In this document: positions 43,967 to 52,772 of the stretch, in pieces | Position numbering within the stretch: position 1 is the stretch's first letter | Layout of the letters: every line of letters begins with the position of its first letter | From: Flavobacterium sp. 1355 | GTDB lineage: Bacteria > Bacteroidota > Bacteroidia > Flavobacteriales > Flavobacteriaceae | Reading direction: 5' to 3' | Length of the DNA stretch: 64,000 bases | Assembly: GCF_017833415.1 (NCBI RefSeq) | Contig: NZ_JAFICC010000001.1 | Coordinates: 248,001 to 312,000 of the forward strand | Translations under genes and position numbers: made by a program | Notes under the pieces: generated by a model | Told to the model about the DNA's origin: nothing | Databases searched by the model: none | The model's input: only the letters and a program-made list of their open reading frames with translations

Positions 43967-45418
43967 ATGAAAAGTGAAACAATTATTTCAGACCAATTTT
44001 ATACCACAGCCAACGACATCAATACTAATGAACTTTCTATAAACAGTTCCATTTTTCGTGTTAACAGTAAATCAAAAACATCAGAAAAAGAAAAAACCTC
44101 ACGCTTAGGAAAAATTGTACTGTCAGGTACTTTTGCATTATTGCTTGCGGGAGCTTTTATGGTGTTTCAATTTCAACCCGATTTTGATCAGTTCCATATC
44201 GACAGAGTAAATTCAACAATTGGATTTCCTTTTTTAATATTGGCTGTAGCCTTATTTATCTTCCAGTGCGGAGTTTTTCTATACAATTTATATCTATTCT
44301 TTAAATACAAGCCAATCGAGTCTGTTTCAGACGAATTGCTGCCTACTTGTACTGTTATAGTTCCTGCCTACAATGAAGGTAAACTGGTATGGGATACTTT
44401 GCTAAGTCTTGCAGACAGCGATTTCCCGGAACAAAAACTTCAAATTCTTGCTATTGACGATGGTAGTAAAGATGATACCTGGTATTGGATGCAGCAGGCA
44501 AAATTAAAATTGGGAGACCGATTAACTATTTTTCAGCAACCCGAAAACGGCGGAAAACGCCACGCACTTTACCGTGGATTTGAATTGGGTACAGGAGAAA
44601 TCTTTGTAACCGTAGACAGTGATTCTATCGTAAAAAAGGATACGTTGAGAAATTTAGTAAGTCCTTTTGTAGTAAACGAAAAATGTGGTGCAGTTGCCGG
44701 AAATGTTCATGTTTTGAACAATAAAAAAGCGATTCTTCCAAAAATGTTGAATGTAAGTTTTGTAATGAGTTTTGAATTCATGCGTTCTGCCGAAAGCCAA
44801 TTAGGATCTGTTCTTTGTACACCGGGAGCAGCAGCAGCTTATCGCAGAGATGCTGTGATGAACTGTCTTCCTGAGTGGATTAACCAGACTTTTATGGGAC
44901 AGCCATCTGATATTGGAGAAGATCGTGCCATGACAAATATGATACTGAAACAAGGATTGCATGTATTGTTTCAAAGAAATGCTTATGTATTGACCAATGT
45001 GCCGGAAGAGTACACTGGTTTGTATAAAATGTTTATCAGATGGAGCAGAAGTAATGTCCGTGAGAATCTGATGATGGCAAAATATGTTTTTAAAGATTTT
45101 AGAAAAGAATCTAAATTTGGTGCAAGACTTTTGTTTATCAACCAGTCATTAAAAATCATTTTAGCTTATCCGTTCCTGATTTTTATGCTGATTTTTATTG
45201 CAACGCATCCATTGTTGTTTTTAAGTTCAACCTTATTAAGTATATTAATTGTATCGACATTTCCGGTACTGTTTTATGCCAAGAGATATAGTCTCTCAGA
45301 AGCATTCTGGGCTTACTCGTACAGCATTTTTTATACTTTTAGTTTATTCTGGATAACGCCTTATGCCATAGTAACCGCCAATAAAAGAGGATGGTTAACC
45401 CGAGGGTTAACAGTCTGA
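43967..45418 (+). CDS. Processive family 2 glycosyltransferase, membrane-embedded
   Basis: 483 residues. Two membrane helices near the N-terminus (about 46-67 and 78-105), then a GT-A catalytic domain with the processive-synthase signatures: TVIVPAYNEGK, AIDDGSKDD (about 163), VDSDS (about 217), GEDRAM and the (Q/R)xxRW-type site in MFIRWSRSN (about 357). Several C-terminal helices follow (about 395-475). This is the architecture of hyaluronan/cellulose/poly-GlcNAc type polymerases (BcsA, NodC, PgaC), so the product is probably an exopolysaccharide. No partner gene is adjacent. Transcription appears to depend on RpoN and an enhancer-binding activator, judging by the promoter and palindromes upstream. 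Confidence 0.93.
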   Translation: MKSETIISDQFYTTANDINTNELSINSSIFRVNSKSKTSEKEKTSRLGKIVLSGTFALLLAGAFMVFQFQPDFDQFHIDRVNSTIGFPFLILAVALFIFQCGVFLYNLYLFFKYKPIESVSDELLPTCTVIVPAYNEGKLVWDTLLSLADSDFPEQKLQILAIDDGSKDDTWYWMQQAKLKLGDRLTIFQQPENGGKRHALYRGFELGTGEIFVTVDSDSIVKKDTLRNLVSPFVVNEKCGAVAGNVHVLNNKKAILPKMLNVSFVMSFEFMRSAESQLGSVLCTPGAAAAYRRDAVMNCLPEWINQTFMGQPSDIGEDRAMTNMILKQGLHVLFQRNAYVLTNVPEEYTGLYKMFIRWSRSNVRENLMMAKYVFKDFRKESKFGARLLFINQSLKIILAYPFLIFMLIFIATHPLLFLSSTLLSILIVSTFPVLFYAKRYSLSEAFWAYSYSIFYTFSLFWITPYAIVTANKRGWLTRGLTV

Positions 45419-45458
45419 TTTAAATATAATTCAGAATGCCTGGAATTAATTTGTTGTA

Positions 45459-45487
45459 AACTCCTGTTCAATTGAACAGGAGTTTTT
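45459..45487 (+). terminator. Terminator after the glycosyltransferase gene
   Basis: AACTCCTGTTC pairs perfectly with GAACAGGAGTT over AATT, followed by a T run. Confidence 0.85.
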
Positions 45488-45517
45488 TTGTTAAGACCAA
45501 ATTGACTAATTTTAAAT

Positions 45518-45844
45518 ATGCTGAAAATTGCAGAAAAAGACATCAAGGTAATTGCTGATTGTATCAGAATTCCATTTTTGCCATTATTAACTGGTGAAGG
45601 AAAAGTATGTTTTGCAACGAATATAGAAATAAGACCTGAATTTCTGGAAAGTTTTAACGAAAGGCATATTCTCGCTTATGTTTCCGGCTATCTGAGTGTC
45701 ACAGGAAATAAAATAAATAGCATAGAAATACCTTTTCCAAAGAATGCTGATTCTTTTTGGAAATTGGTTGAAAAACGAAACATGGAGAATTTATCTTATT
45801 TGGAAAGCTCTGATTCTGAAGTACTTTTTGTAGACTATGAATAA
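45518..45844 (+). CDS. Small hypothetical protein
   Basis: 108 residues from ATG, no signal peptide or membrane helix. Composition looks like a compact cytoplasmic alpha/beta protein (MLKIAEKDIKVIADCIRIPFLPLLTGEGKVCFATNIEIRPEFLESF). I recognise no family. It is a single gene set off by a terminator before it and the TetR operator region after it. Confidence 0.65.
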   Translation: MLKIAEKDIKVIADCIRIPFLPLLTGEGKVCFATNIEIRPEFLESFNERHILAYVSGYLSVTGNKINSIEIPFPKNADSFWKLVEKRNMENLSYLESSDSEVLFVDYE

Positions 45845-46005
45845 AAGGCTTTTGTTAAATTTAATAATAAAGTTCAAACGTTTTACTCAATTTACAATAT
45901 ATTGCCAAAGTCAATAAATCCCGTTAATTTCCTACTTCAATAACAATGCAAATGCCTTTTTTAAATCGTTCTTTTTAAAATAAAAGTTAAAATATTTTTT
46001 ATTTT

Positions 46006-46027
46006 AGACCGAACGGTCTTATATTTG
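46006..46027 (+). promoter_or_regulatory. TetR operator overlapping the regulator's own promoter
   Basis: AGACCGAACGGTCT (46006-46019) is a 6-bp palindrome with an AA centre, immediately followed by TATATTTG (46020-46027), a good -7 element. A start near 46033 lies downstream of the ATG at 46030, so translation must use the ATG at 46048. The operator lies in the -33/-7 spacer, where binding would block the promoter. A copy lies at 46649-46662. Confidence 0.7.
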
Positions 46028-46047
46028 CAATGTCAAAAGGAGAGATT

Positions 46048-46626
46048 ATGAGCAAAGCAGAAAGAACCCGACAATTTATTATAGAAGCTGCAGCACCGAT
46101 TATCAATAAAAAAGGAATGGCCGGAACTTCTATGAGTGATATTATGGAAGCTACGAAACTTGCTAAAGGAGGAATCTACGGAAATTTTGAAAGTAAAGAA
46201 GAAATTTGCATGGAGGCCTTTATGTATTTAAGATCACAACTGGCAAATAAATTAGATTTGGCTGTTGCCAAAGGAAAGTCGGCACAGGAAAAACTATTTA
46301 ACTTACTGGACGTTTATAAAAATGATCAGAGCATGATGGAAGGCTGTCCGATATTAAATTTTGGAACAGAAGCAGATGACACCAATCCGGTAATGAAAGA
46401 GCAGGTAAAAAAAGCGGCTTATTCTGCACAGAAAAGATTTTTTAATATAATTGAAGAAGGGATTCAGAACAATGAATTGTCAAAAGACATAAATCCGGAA
46501 GTTTTAAGTATAAAGATTTTTGCAATGGTAGAAGGCGGCATTTTATGCGGAAAACTAGTGGGAAACCAACAGATGGCTATTGTGCTGGATAGTATTAAGG
46601 AAGATTTTAAAAGATATGTGTTATAA
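46048..46626 (+). CDS. TetR/AcrR-family repressor
   Basis: 192 residues using the ATG at 46048, which has AAAAGGAG five bases ahead; the in-frame ATG at 46030 would precede the predicted transcription start. The N-terminal helix-turn-helix is clear (AERTRQFIIEAAAPIINKKGMAGTSMSDIMEATKLAKGGIYGNFESKEEICMEAF); the C-terminal part is a TetR ligand-binding helical bundle with an unknown ligand. Identical operator halves lie before this gene and before the SDR/MFS pair downstream, so it represses itself and those genes. Confidence 0.94.
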   Translation: MSKAERTRQFIIEAAAPIINKKGMAGTSMSDIMEATKLAKGGIYGNFESKEEICMEAFMYLRSQLANKLDLAVAKGKSAQEKLFNLLDVYKNDQSMMEGCPILNFGTEADDTNPVMKEQVKKAAYSAQKRFFNIIEEGIQNNELSKDINPEVLSIKIFAMVEGGILCGKLVGNQQMAIVLDSIKEDFKRYVL

Positions 46627-46648
46627 CATATTTTTTTTACCATTTTTT

Positions 46649-46662
46649 AGACCGTTCGGTCT
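46649..46662. promoter_or_regulatory. Second TetR operator, upstream of the SDR/MFS operon
   Basis: AGACCGTTCGGTCT is the exact reverse complement of the operator at 46006-46019. It lies between the repressor stop and the SDR start at 46699. Confidence 0.75.
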
Positions 46663-46698
46663 ATTTTAATAAAAGTTTAATAATTAAATATAATCAGA

Positions 46699-47520
46699 AT
46701 GTCAAAAGTAATTTTAATAACAGGAGCCACAAAAGGATTTGGAAAAATCTGGGCAGAAGCATTTTTAAAACGTGGTGATAGAGTAGTGGCTGCAGGAAGA
46801 AATTCCGAAGCACTTCAGGAACTTAAAAAGCAATACGGAGATTTGGTATTACCAATTCAATTGGACGTAAACGACCGAAAAGCTGCATTTGAAGCAGTAA
46901 ATAAGGCAAAAGAACATTTTGGAAGAATTGATGTTCTGATTAACAATGCAGGATATGGTTTGTTTGGAGCAGTTGAAGAAACATCAGAGGAAGAAGCAAG
47001 AAATCAAATGGAGACTAATTTTTTTGGTGTGCTTTGGTTATCCCAGGCTGTATTGCCTATTATGCGCGAGCAAAAAAGCGGTCATATTATTCAGGTATCA
47101 AGTTTCTTAGGATTGATAACACTTCCGGTTCTGGGATTATATAATGCCTCAAAATTTGCCGTAGAAGGTTTAAGCGAAACACTTGCATCAGAAGTTAAAG
47201 GTTTTGGAATTAATGTTTCTCTGGTTGAACCAAACGGCTACACAACAGACTGGTCTGGAGAATCTGCTTTTCAAACCAAAAGCATGTCAGTTTATGATCC
47301 TGTAAAAGCAGGTTTTAACGAGGCAGTAGCAACTCCGGGAATATTTGGAAACCCCGAAGCTACAGCACCGGTTATCTTAAAACTGGTAGATGCAGCAGAA
47401 CCTCCTCTAAGATTATTATTGGGTTCATTTGCTTATCCGGCAGTTACAAAAGTATATGAAGAACGTCTGCAAAGCTTTGCAGAATGGAAAACCGTTTCTG
47501 ATGAAGCACACGGAGCATAA
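46699..47520 (+). CDS. Short-chain dehydrogenase/reductase (SDR)
   Basis: 273 residues, classical SDR. Cofactor site VILITGATKGFGKIWAEA (TGxxxGxG); NNAGYG; catalytic Ser in IIQVSSFLG and the YxxxK in LYNASKFAVEGLSETLASE. NAD(P)-dependent oxidoreductase; the substrate is unknown. It is controlled by the TetR repressor and is 15 bases from the MFS gene, so it probably modifies or detoxifies a compound that the transporter exports. Confidence 0.94.
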   Translation: MSKVILITGATKGFGKIWAEAFLKRGDRVVAAGRNSEALQELKKQYGDLVLPIQLDVNDRKAAFEAVNKAKEHFGRIDVLINNAGYGLFGAVEETSEEEARNQMETNFFGVLWLSQAVLPIMREQKSGHIIQVSSFLGLITLPVLGLYNASKFAVEGLSETLASEVKGFGINVSLVEPNGYTTDWSGESAFQTKSMSVYDPVKAGFNEAVATPGIFGNPEATAPVILKLVDAAEPPLRLLLGSFAYPAVTKVYEERLQSFAEWKTVSDEAHGA

Positions 47521-47535
47521 TTTAGACTAAAAAAA

Positions 47536-48750
47536 ATGAGAATTTTACAAGAAAACCACAAGGGCTTTAGTACTATACTAGCCCTTGCACTCATTCCGTT
47601 ATCCGGTTTTGCGACAGATATTTATTTACCGTCGCTTCCGGCCATGGCAAGTGATTTGCATGTTTCTGCCGCAGCTGTACAGCTGTCACTGGTATTATTT
47701 ATGTTTAGCGTTGGGGTAAGCCAGTTTTTTATCGGGAGTATATTAGACAGTTTTGGCAGATACAAAATAGGTGTTGCCTCACTGGCATTATTCTCTTTGA
47801 CTAGTTTTGTTATTGCATTGGTTCCCAATATTTATGTGATATATGCAATGAGAATTATTCAGGGAATTACGATTGCGCTTATCGTAGTAGGAAAACGAGC
47901 TTATTTTGTTGATCTTTTTTCTGGCGAAAAACTAAAAAGCTATATCAGTTTATTTTCGATAATCTGGGCGTGTGCACCTATTATGGCACCGTTTCTTGGC
48001 GGATACCTGCAAAATAGTTTCGGATGGAAATCTAATTTTTATTTCCTTGGTGTATTATCATTGGCTTTTGCCATCCTTGAATTGGTTTACAGCGGAGAAT
48101 CCTTAAAACATTATCAGCCCTTTAAACTAAAATCAATTGTAGAAACCTATTCGGGAATGCTCAGAACAGCCGATTTTACTCTTGGTCTTGTCATTATCGG
48201 AATTTGTTTTGGAATCGTGATTGTGTACAGTCTGTCAAGCCCTTTTATTATCGAACGTGTTTTGGGATATTCTGCAATTACAACGGGTTACAGCTCTTTA
48301 TTATCCGGTTTTTCTTTGATGACAGGCGGAATCATTGCAAAATCACTGATTAAAAAACCGCTGGCGCAAAAAGTAGGAACTGCATTTGGAGTCCAGATAA
48401 TACTGGTACTCTTGATGATTTTTACCGCTTCTTACACCAGCAGCCTTTATACACTGATTGGTTTTATAATCGGAATTCATATCGCCGGAGGATTTATTTT
48501 TAATATTGTTTATGCGTATTGTCTAACCCGTTTTTCAAAAAATGCAGGTGTAGCAAGCGGACTTACAGGCGGCGTGATGTATATGATCAGTTCTGTATTC
48601 AGTTACGGATTTACTAATTTATTCGAAGTAAAAAGCCAGTTATTACTAGGCGCAGCAGATCTTTCTTTGCTTTTGATTGTTACTGTTTTGTTTATGATCT
48701 TTAACAGTTACAGAACAAAAAGCCTGGCATTAAATGTGATTAAAGAATAA
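47536..48750 (+). CDS. MFS multidrug transporter of the Bcr/CflA type
   Basis: 404 residues, 12 membrane helices. Helix 1 and the A motif are recognisable (ALALIPLSGFATDIYLPSLPAMASDLHVSAAAVQLSLVLFMFSVGVSQFFIGSILDSFGRYKIGVASL), as in the Bcr/CflA drug-export subfamily (DHA1). Co-transcribed with the SDR under the TetR repressor. Probably exports a toxic compound sensed by that repressor. Confidence 0.93.
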   Translation: MRILQENHKGFSTILALALIPLSGFATDIYLPSLPAMASDLHVSAAAVQLSLVLFMFSVGVSQFFIGSILDSFGRYKIGVASLALFSLTSFVIALVPNIYVIYAMRIIQGITIALIVVGKRAYFVDLFSGEKLKSYISLFSIIWACAPIMAPFLGGYLQNSFGWKSNFYFLGVLSLAFAILELVYSGESLKHYQPFKLKSIVETYSGMLRTADFTLGLVIIGICFGIVIVYSLSSPFIIERVLGYSAITTGYSSLLSGFSLMTGGIIAKSLIKKPLAQKVGTAFGVQIILVLLMIFTASYTSSLYTLIGFIIGIHIAGGFIFNIVYAYCLTRFSKNAGVASGLTGGVMYMISSVFSYGFTNLFEVKSQLLLGAADLSLLLIVTVLFMIFNSYRTKSLALNVIKE

Positions 48751-48771
48751 CAGAATTTTTGTATTCATTAG

Positions 48772-48798
48772 AAAGTCCCGTTTATTAGACGGGACTTT
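48772..48798. terminator. Bidirectional terminator between the MFS and LacI genes
   Basis: AAAGTCCCGT pairs perfectly with ACGGGACTTT over a 7-nt loop, with T and A runs at both sides. Confidence 0.8.
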
Positions 48799-48819
48799 TT
48801 AGTTTTTAAAACTGGACTT

Positions 48820-49854
48820 TCAATTATTAAACCGCTGTGTAGACTCTCTTTCAATAATATGAGTTGGCAATTCAATAATTTGATGCACTACAGGAATATG
48901 TTCTTTAATCTGTGCAATTTCATCAATTAATATAGAAGCCGCACGATATCCTATATCGTAACCAGGCTGATCGATTGTAGTTAGTTTTGGTGAAATTACC
49001 GTACTCATAAACCAGTTGCTAAATCCAAAAACAGCAACTTGTTCGGGAGTTTTTATTTTCTTATCGTTAAAATATTTAATGATTCCGATAGCGACCAAAT
49101 CGGTAACCGCAAAAACGGCATCAACATCCTTGTGATCTGCCATTAATTTTTCGGCATTTTCATAGCCGTCTTCAAAATCGGTATTATGATCGCAAACGTA
49201 AACCAAAGACGGATCGTATTTTATGTTATGATCTTCAAGCGCTTTTTTATATCCTAAAAAACGATCAATAGAATTCTGAGGAACATAAGAACCCCGAAAA
49301 TGCGCTATTTTTTTAAATCCTTTTTCTATTAAATAAGTCACGGCATCATAAGCCGCTTTCATATCATTTATAACAACTTTAGAACAATCAACCCTTTTGG
49401 CAATTTTATCAAATAAAACGACAGGAGTATTTTTTCGGATGGCATCGTTGATATGAGAGAAATCATCTGTCTCATTAGAAAGGGACATCAAAATACCATC
49501 GACTCTTTTTTGTAATAACAAGGCAACCTGTTTTTTTTCAAGCTCATATTTTTCGCTCGATTGCAGAATAATAACGAGATAACCTCTTTTTTCGGCTTCC
49601 TCCAAAATTCCGTTTAAAACGCTGGAGAAAAAATGGTGAACCGTTGCAGGAATAATAACACCGATAGTTTTGGTTTCGTTGGTGCGAAGGTTAACGGCAA
49701 CAGAATTAGGCATATAATTCATCTTATCGGCCATTTCCATGACCTTTGCACGCGTGCTTTGACTAACATCATTATAGCCTTTTAACGCTTTAGAGACTGT
49801 CGTAACAGAAATTCCGAGTGCAAAAGCTATATCAATTAATTTGGTATCATTCAT
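48820..49854 (-). CDS. LacI-family repressor of the trehalose operon
   Basis: 344 residues. The N-terminal LacI helix-turn-helix is clear (KLIDIAFALGISVTTVSKALKGYNDVSQSTRAKVMEMADKMNYMPN), followed by a periplasmic-binding-protein-like sugar domain (TIGVIIPATVHHFFSSVLNGI, DGILMSLSNETDD, HFRGSYVPQNSIDRFLGYKKAL, DAVFAVTDLVAIGIIKYF). It is divergent from the TonB/MFS/trehalase operon, with two CGAAAACGTTTTnG operators in the gap. Ligand presumably trehalose or a derivative (inference). Confidence 0.95.
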   Translation of the reverse strand: MNDTKLIDIAFALGISVTTVSKALKGYNDVSQSTRAKVMEMADKMNYMPNSVAVNLRTNETKTIGVIIPATVHHFFSSVLNGILEEAEKRGYLVIILQSSEKYELEKKQVALLLQKRVDGILMSLSNETDDFSHINDAIRKNTPVVLFDKIAKRVDCSKVVINDMKAAYDAVTYLIEKGFKKIAHFRGSYVPQNSIDRFLGYKKALEDHNIKYDPSLVYVCDHNTDFEDGYENAEKLMADHKDVDAVFAVTDLVAIGIIKYFNDKKIKTPEQVAVFGFSNWFMSTVISPKLTTIDQPGYDIGYRAASILIDEIAQIKEHIPVVHQIIELPTHIIERESTQRFNN

Positions 49855-49900
49855 AAAATAAATGTACTAAAATAAATTTCATCTGTATAAATTTAATTTT

Positions 49901-49935
49901 CGAAAACGTTTTTGGTGATTTCGAAAACGTTTTCG
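49901..49935. promoter_or_regulatory. Two LacI-type operators controlling the trehalose operon
   Basis: CGAAAACGTTTTTG (49901-49914) and CGAAAACGTTTTCG (49922-49935, a perfect palindrome). The centres are 21 bases apart, two helical turns, which would allow cooperative binding. The central CG step is characteristic of LacI-family operators. They lie between the divergent LacI and TonB-receptor genes. Confidence 0.8.
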
Positions 49936-50016
49936 GTTGTAATTTCGTCATCAGGTTTCAATTAGTTATTAAGTTTACATTAACAATTACAATTTTACTA
50001 ACCAAACCAAAAAAAA

Positions 50017-52656
50017 ATGAAACTGATTAATACGTATTTAGGCAGATTACTTTTGTTGTTTTGCCTAATCCTTACATCAAACAATTTGTTTGCACAGGAG
50101 AAAATTACCGTTTCCGGAAAAGTATTCGACGAAAGCGGACAAACCGTTCCAGGAGCCAATGTATCCTTAAAAGGAGCAGACCAAAATGTAGTGACCGATA
50201 TCAACGGAGCTTATACATTTTCTAATGTAGCTGCCGGAACTTATACTATATCTGCAACAAACGTTGGGTATAAAAGCTTTGAGAAAAAAATCACGGTAAA
50301 AGAGGGTGAATCGATAGAAGAAAACCTGTTTCTGGAAACCGAATCTCAAAACCTGCAGGAAGTAGTCGTTACAGGATCATCAAGCCCAAGATCTAAACTC
50401 GAATCGAGCGTCGCTATTACTACAATGGGCGCAAAAGCCATAGAAGACCGTGCACCGGCAAGTACGGCAGCACTGTTACAGACAATTCCGGGATTTGTAG
50501 TAGAAGCATCAGGAGGAGAAATAGGAAACAACCTTTTTGCAAGAGGAATTCCGTCTGCAGGAGCTTATGAATATGTACAGATTCAGGAAGACGGATTGCC
50601 TGTTTTTGAAGACGGAGCTTTGCAGTTTGCAAACGCAGATACTTTTTACAGACTGGATGAAACTGTAAGCAAAATGGAGGCTGTACGTGGTGGTTCTGCA
50701 TCAATTTTTGCCAACAATGCTCCCGGAGGAATCATCAATTTTATTTCTAAAACAGGACAAAATGATTTTCAGGGAAGAGCCAAATTCTCAACTTCAGATT
50801 ATGGCCTCTTCAGAACTGATCTTAATTTGTCGGGTGCTTTAATACAGGATAAATTATTCTTTAATATCGGAGGTTTTTACAGAGCAGATAATGGGGTAAG
50901 AAACACTGGTTTTACAGCCAACAAAGGAGGACAGATAAAAGGAAACCTGACCTACAAATTTGACGATGGTGATTATTTAAGAGTTAATTTTAAACATCTG
51001 AATGACAGAAATACATTCTATTTGCCAATTCCATTAAAAAGCAATAACGGAAAAATTGAAGGAATAGACGGCTTTGACCCTAATTATGGAACACTGACGT
51101 CTGTAAATTTCAGTCATTTGAATGTACCTCAATACGGAGGCGGAACTTTTAGTGCAGATTTAGAAGATGGTTCTCATCCGGTAATCAATTCAATTGGTGC
51201 TGAATTCAAAAAGAAAATTTCAGACAAAGTATCTTTCAAAAATGCATTCAAACAAACAGCTATTGATTTGAATTACAATGCTATTTTTCCAAACGGAGGA
51301 CCATGGACGCAAGATGCTTATGCAACAGATATTCAGAATACTACTGCTGCTAATTTAACTTACACTTACGTGGATAACGGAGCTGCTGTAGATCCAAATG
51401 CCTTGATTATGAGAGCAGACCACTGGTATATTCACAAGAAAATGGACAATTTTGCTAATAATTTCTCTTTTTCTTTTGATTTAGATCCTGTACAACTGAC
51501 CGCCGGATATTATTATTCTAACTGGAAATCAAATCAATACTGGAACTGGAATTCGTATCTGGTAAGCGTTTCCGACAATCCAAGATTATTAAATGTAGAA
51601 GACAATACAACTGGTGTAAATCATACATGGAACGGTGTAGAAAGGATTACCTGGCTGGAAAGAGATGCGCAAACAAAAGGCCTTTTGAATGACATTTATG
51701 CCGATGCAGAAATAAAAGCAACTGATAATCTAACTTTTAATGCAGGTTTACGATACAATAAAGACAAATATTCCGGATACCGTGATAATGCCAGATTTTT
51801 TGCAGAAGATTTAGGAGTTATAGACAACAACACTGCCGATGACGCTGTTACGACTGTAAAAGGAAACCCTTATACTTATTGGAGATATGATGTAAGCGAA
51901 TGGTCATATACAGCCGCTGGAAATTATAAATTTAATGATAATATGGCATCGTATGTTCGTTATAGCCACGGTTTCAGATCACCAATCGAAGAATCATTCT
52001 ATGACAATGCAGCCGATTTAAGCAAACTCGAAAACACAGAAGTAAATCAGTTTGAATTGGGTTATAAATTTTCAAATTCATTTTTCTCTGTGAATGCCAA
52101 TCTGTTTCACATGAATTTAAAGAATGTTGCCTTTACCGATATTTTATCTGACGGAAGCTCTGAAAACAAATTTGCAGACGTAAACAATATTGGACTTGAA
52201 GTAGAAACCAATGCAAGATATGAAATGGTGAAGCTGAATTTTACATTTACGGTTCAAAAACCGGAATACGACAATTTTACAGGAACAAATGCAGATGGTT
52301 CTACTTTTGATTTTAACGGAAACACAGCAAGAAGAATCCCTAAATTCTTCTGTAACCTAAGACCAGAAGTTGATATTACAAAAGATTTTAGCGCTTATGT
52401 GCAATTCTCTTATTATGATAAAAAGTTCACCAATCAGGATAACAGACAGGTTTTACCGGCATACAAAGAAGTAGGAGCAGGTTTAAACTATAAATACAAT
52501 AATCTTCGTTTTGCGGTTGATGCCTCAAACTTATTCAATGAGATTGGTTTAACAGAAGGAGATCCGAGACAAACTACATCTGCCGCCAGCGATGTGTTTA
52601 TGGCAAGACCTATTTTAGGACGCGCCTTTAGATTTTCGGTAGCCGTTAACTTTTAG
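50017..52656 (+). CDS. TonB-dependent outer-membrane receptor (trehalose or oligosaccharide uptake)
   Basis: 879 residues: signal peptide (INTYLGRLLLLFCLILTSNNLFAQ), a carboxypeptidase-regulatory beta-sandwich (about 30-110; VSGKVFDESGQTVPGANVSLKG), a plug with TonB-box-like start (LQEVVVTGSSSPRSKLESSVAITTM) and a beta-barrel to the terminal Phe (GRAFRFSVAVNF). It is shorter than typical SusC proteins (~1000 residues) and has no SusD partner beside it. First gene of an operon with an MFS sugar permease and a trehalase, under LacI control, so the substrate is probably trehalose or a trehalose-containing glycan. A terminator hairpin at 52681-52709 follows, so part of the transcription may stop here. 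Confidence 0.93.
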   Translation: MKLINTYLGRLLLLFCLILTSNNLFAQEKITVSGKVFDESGQTVPGANVSLKGADQNVVTDINGAYTFSNVAAGTYTISATNVGYKSFEKKITVKEGESIEENLFLETESQNLQEVVVTGSSSPRSKLESSVAITTMGAKAIEDRAPASTAALLQTIPGFVVEASGGEIGNNLFARGIPSAGAYEYVQIQEDGLPVFEDGALQFANADTFYRLDETVSKMEAVRGGSASIFANNAPGGIINFISKTGQNDFQGRAKFSTSDYGLFRTDLNLSGALIQDKLFFNIGGFYRADNGVRNTGFTANKGGQIKGNLTYKFDDGDYLRVNFKHLNDRNTFYLPIPLKSNNGKIEGIDGFDPNYGTLTSVNFSHLNVPQYGGGTFSADLEDGSHPVINSIGAEFKKKISDKVSFKNAFKQTAIDLNYNAIFPNGGPWTQDAYATDIQNTTAANLTYTYVDNGAAVDPNALIMRADHWYIHKKMDNFANNFSFSFDLDPVQLTAGYYYSNWKSNQYWNWNSYLVSVSDNPRLLNVEDNTTGVNHTWNGVERITWLERDAQTKGLLNDIYADAEIKATDNLTFNAGLRYNKDKYSGYRDNARFFAEDLGVIDNNTADDAVTTVKGNPYTYWRYDVSEWSYTAAGNYKFNDNMASYVRYSHGFRSPIEESFYDNAADLSKLENTEVNQFELGYKFSNSFFSVNANLFHMNLKNVAFTDILSDGSSENKFADVNNIGLEVETNARYEMVKLNFTFTVQKPEYDNFTGTNADGSTFDFNGNTARRIPKFFCNLRPEVDITKDFSAYVQFSYYDKKFTNQDNRQVLPAYKEVGAGLNYKYNNLRFAVDASNLFNEIGLTEGDPRQTTSAASDVFMARPILGRAFRFSVAVNF

Positions 52657-52680
52657 TTGGTTTAGTTACCTGATATTTGA

Positions 52681-52709
52681 CCAAATGCTGTTGCAAAGAC
52701 AGCATTTGG
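52681..52709 (+). terminator. Hairpin between the TonB receptor and MFS genes
   Basis: CCAAATGCTGT and ACAGCATTTGG are exact complements with a 7-nt loop, followed by TATTTTT. It could set the ratio of receptor to permease mRNA. Confidence 0.75.
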
Positions 52710-52772
52710 TATTTTTATAACTTTATACAATGTCTTTTTTATAAGCAATTTTATAAACAAACCAATCTGTTA

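Noticed and set aside
46030..46047. Upstream ATG for the first TetR regulator
   Set aside because: The -7 motif TATATTTG ends at 46027, so this ATG would lie before the transcription start; the later ATG has a Shine-Dalgarno-like AAAAGGAG.
52677..52772. TTG start for the sugar permease
   Set aside because: It lies just ahead of a strong terminator hairpin, and the added 32 residues are Cys-rich and unlike MFS N-termini.
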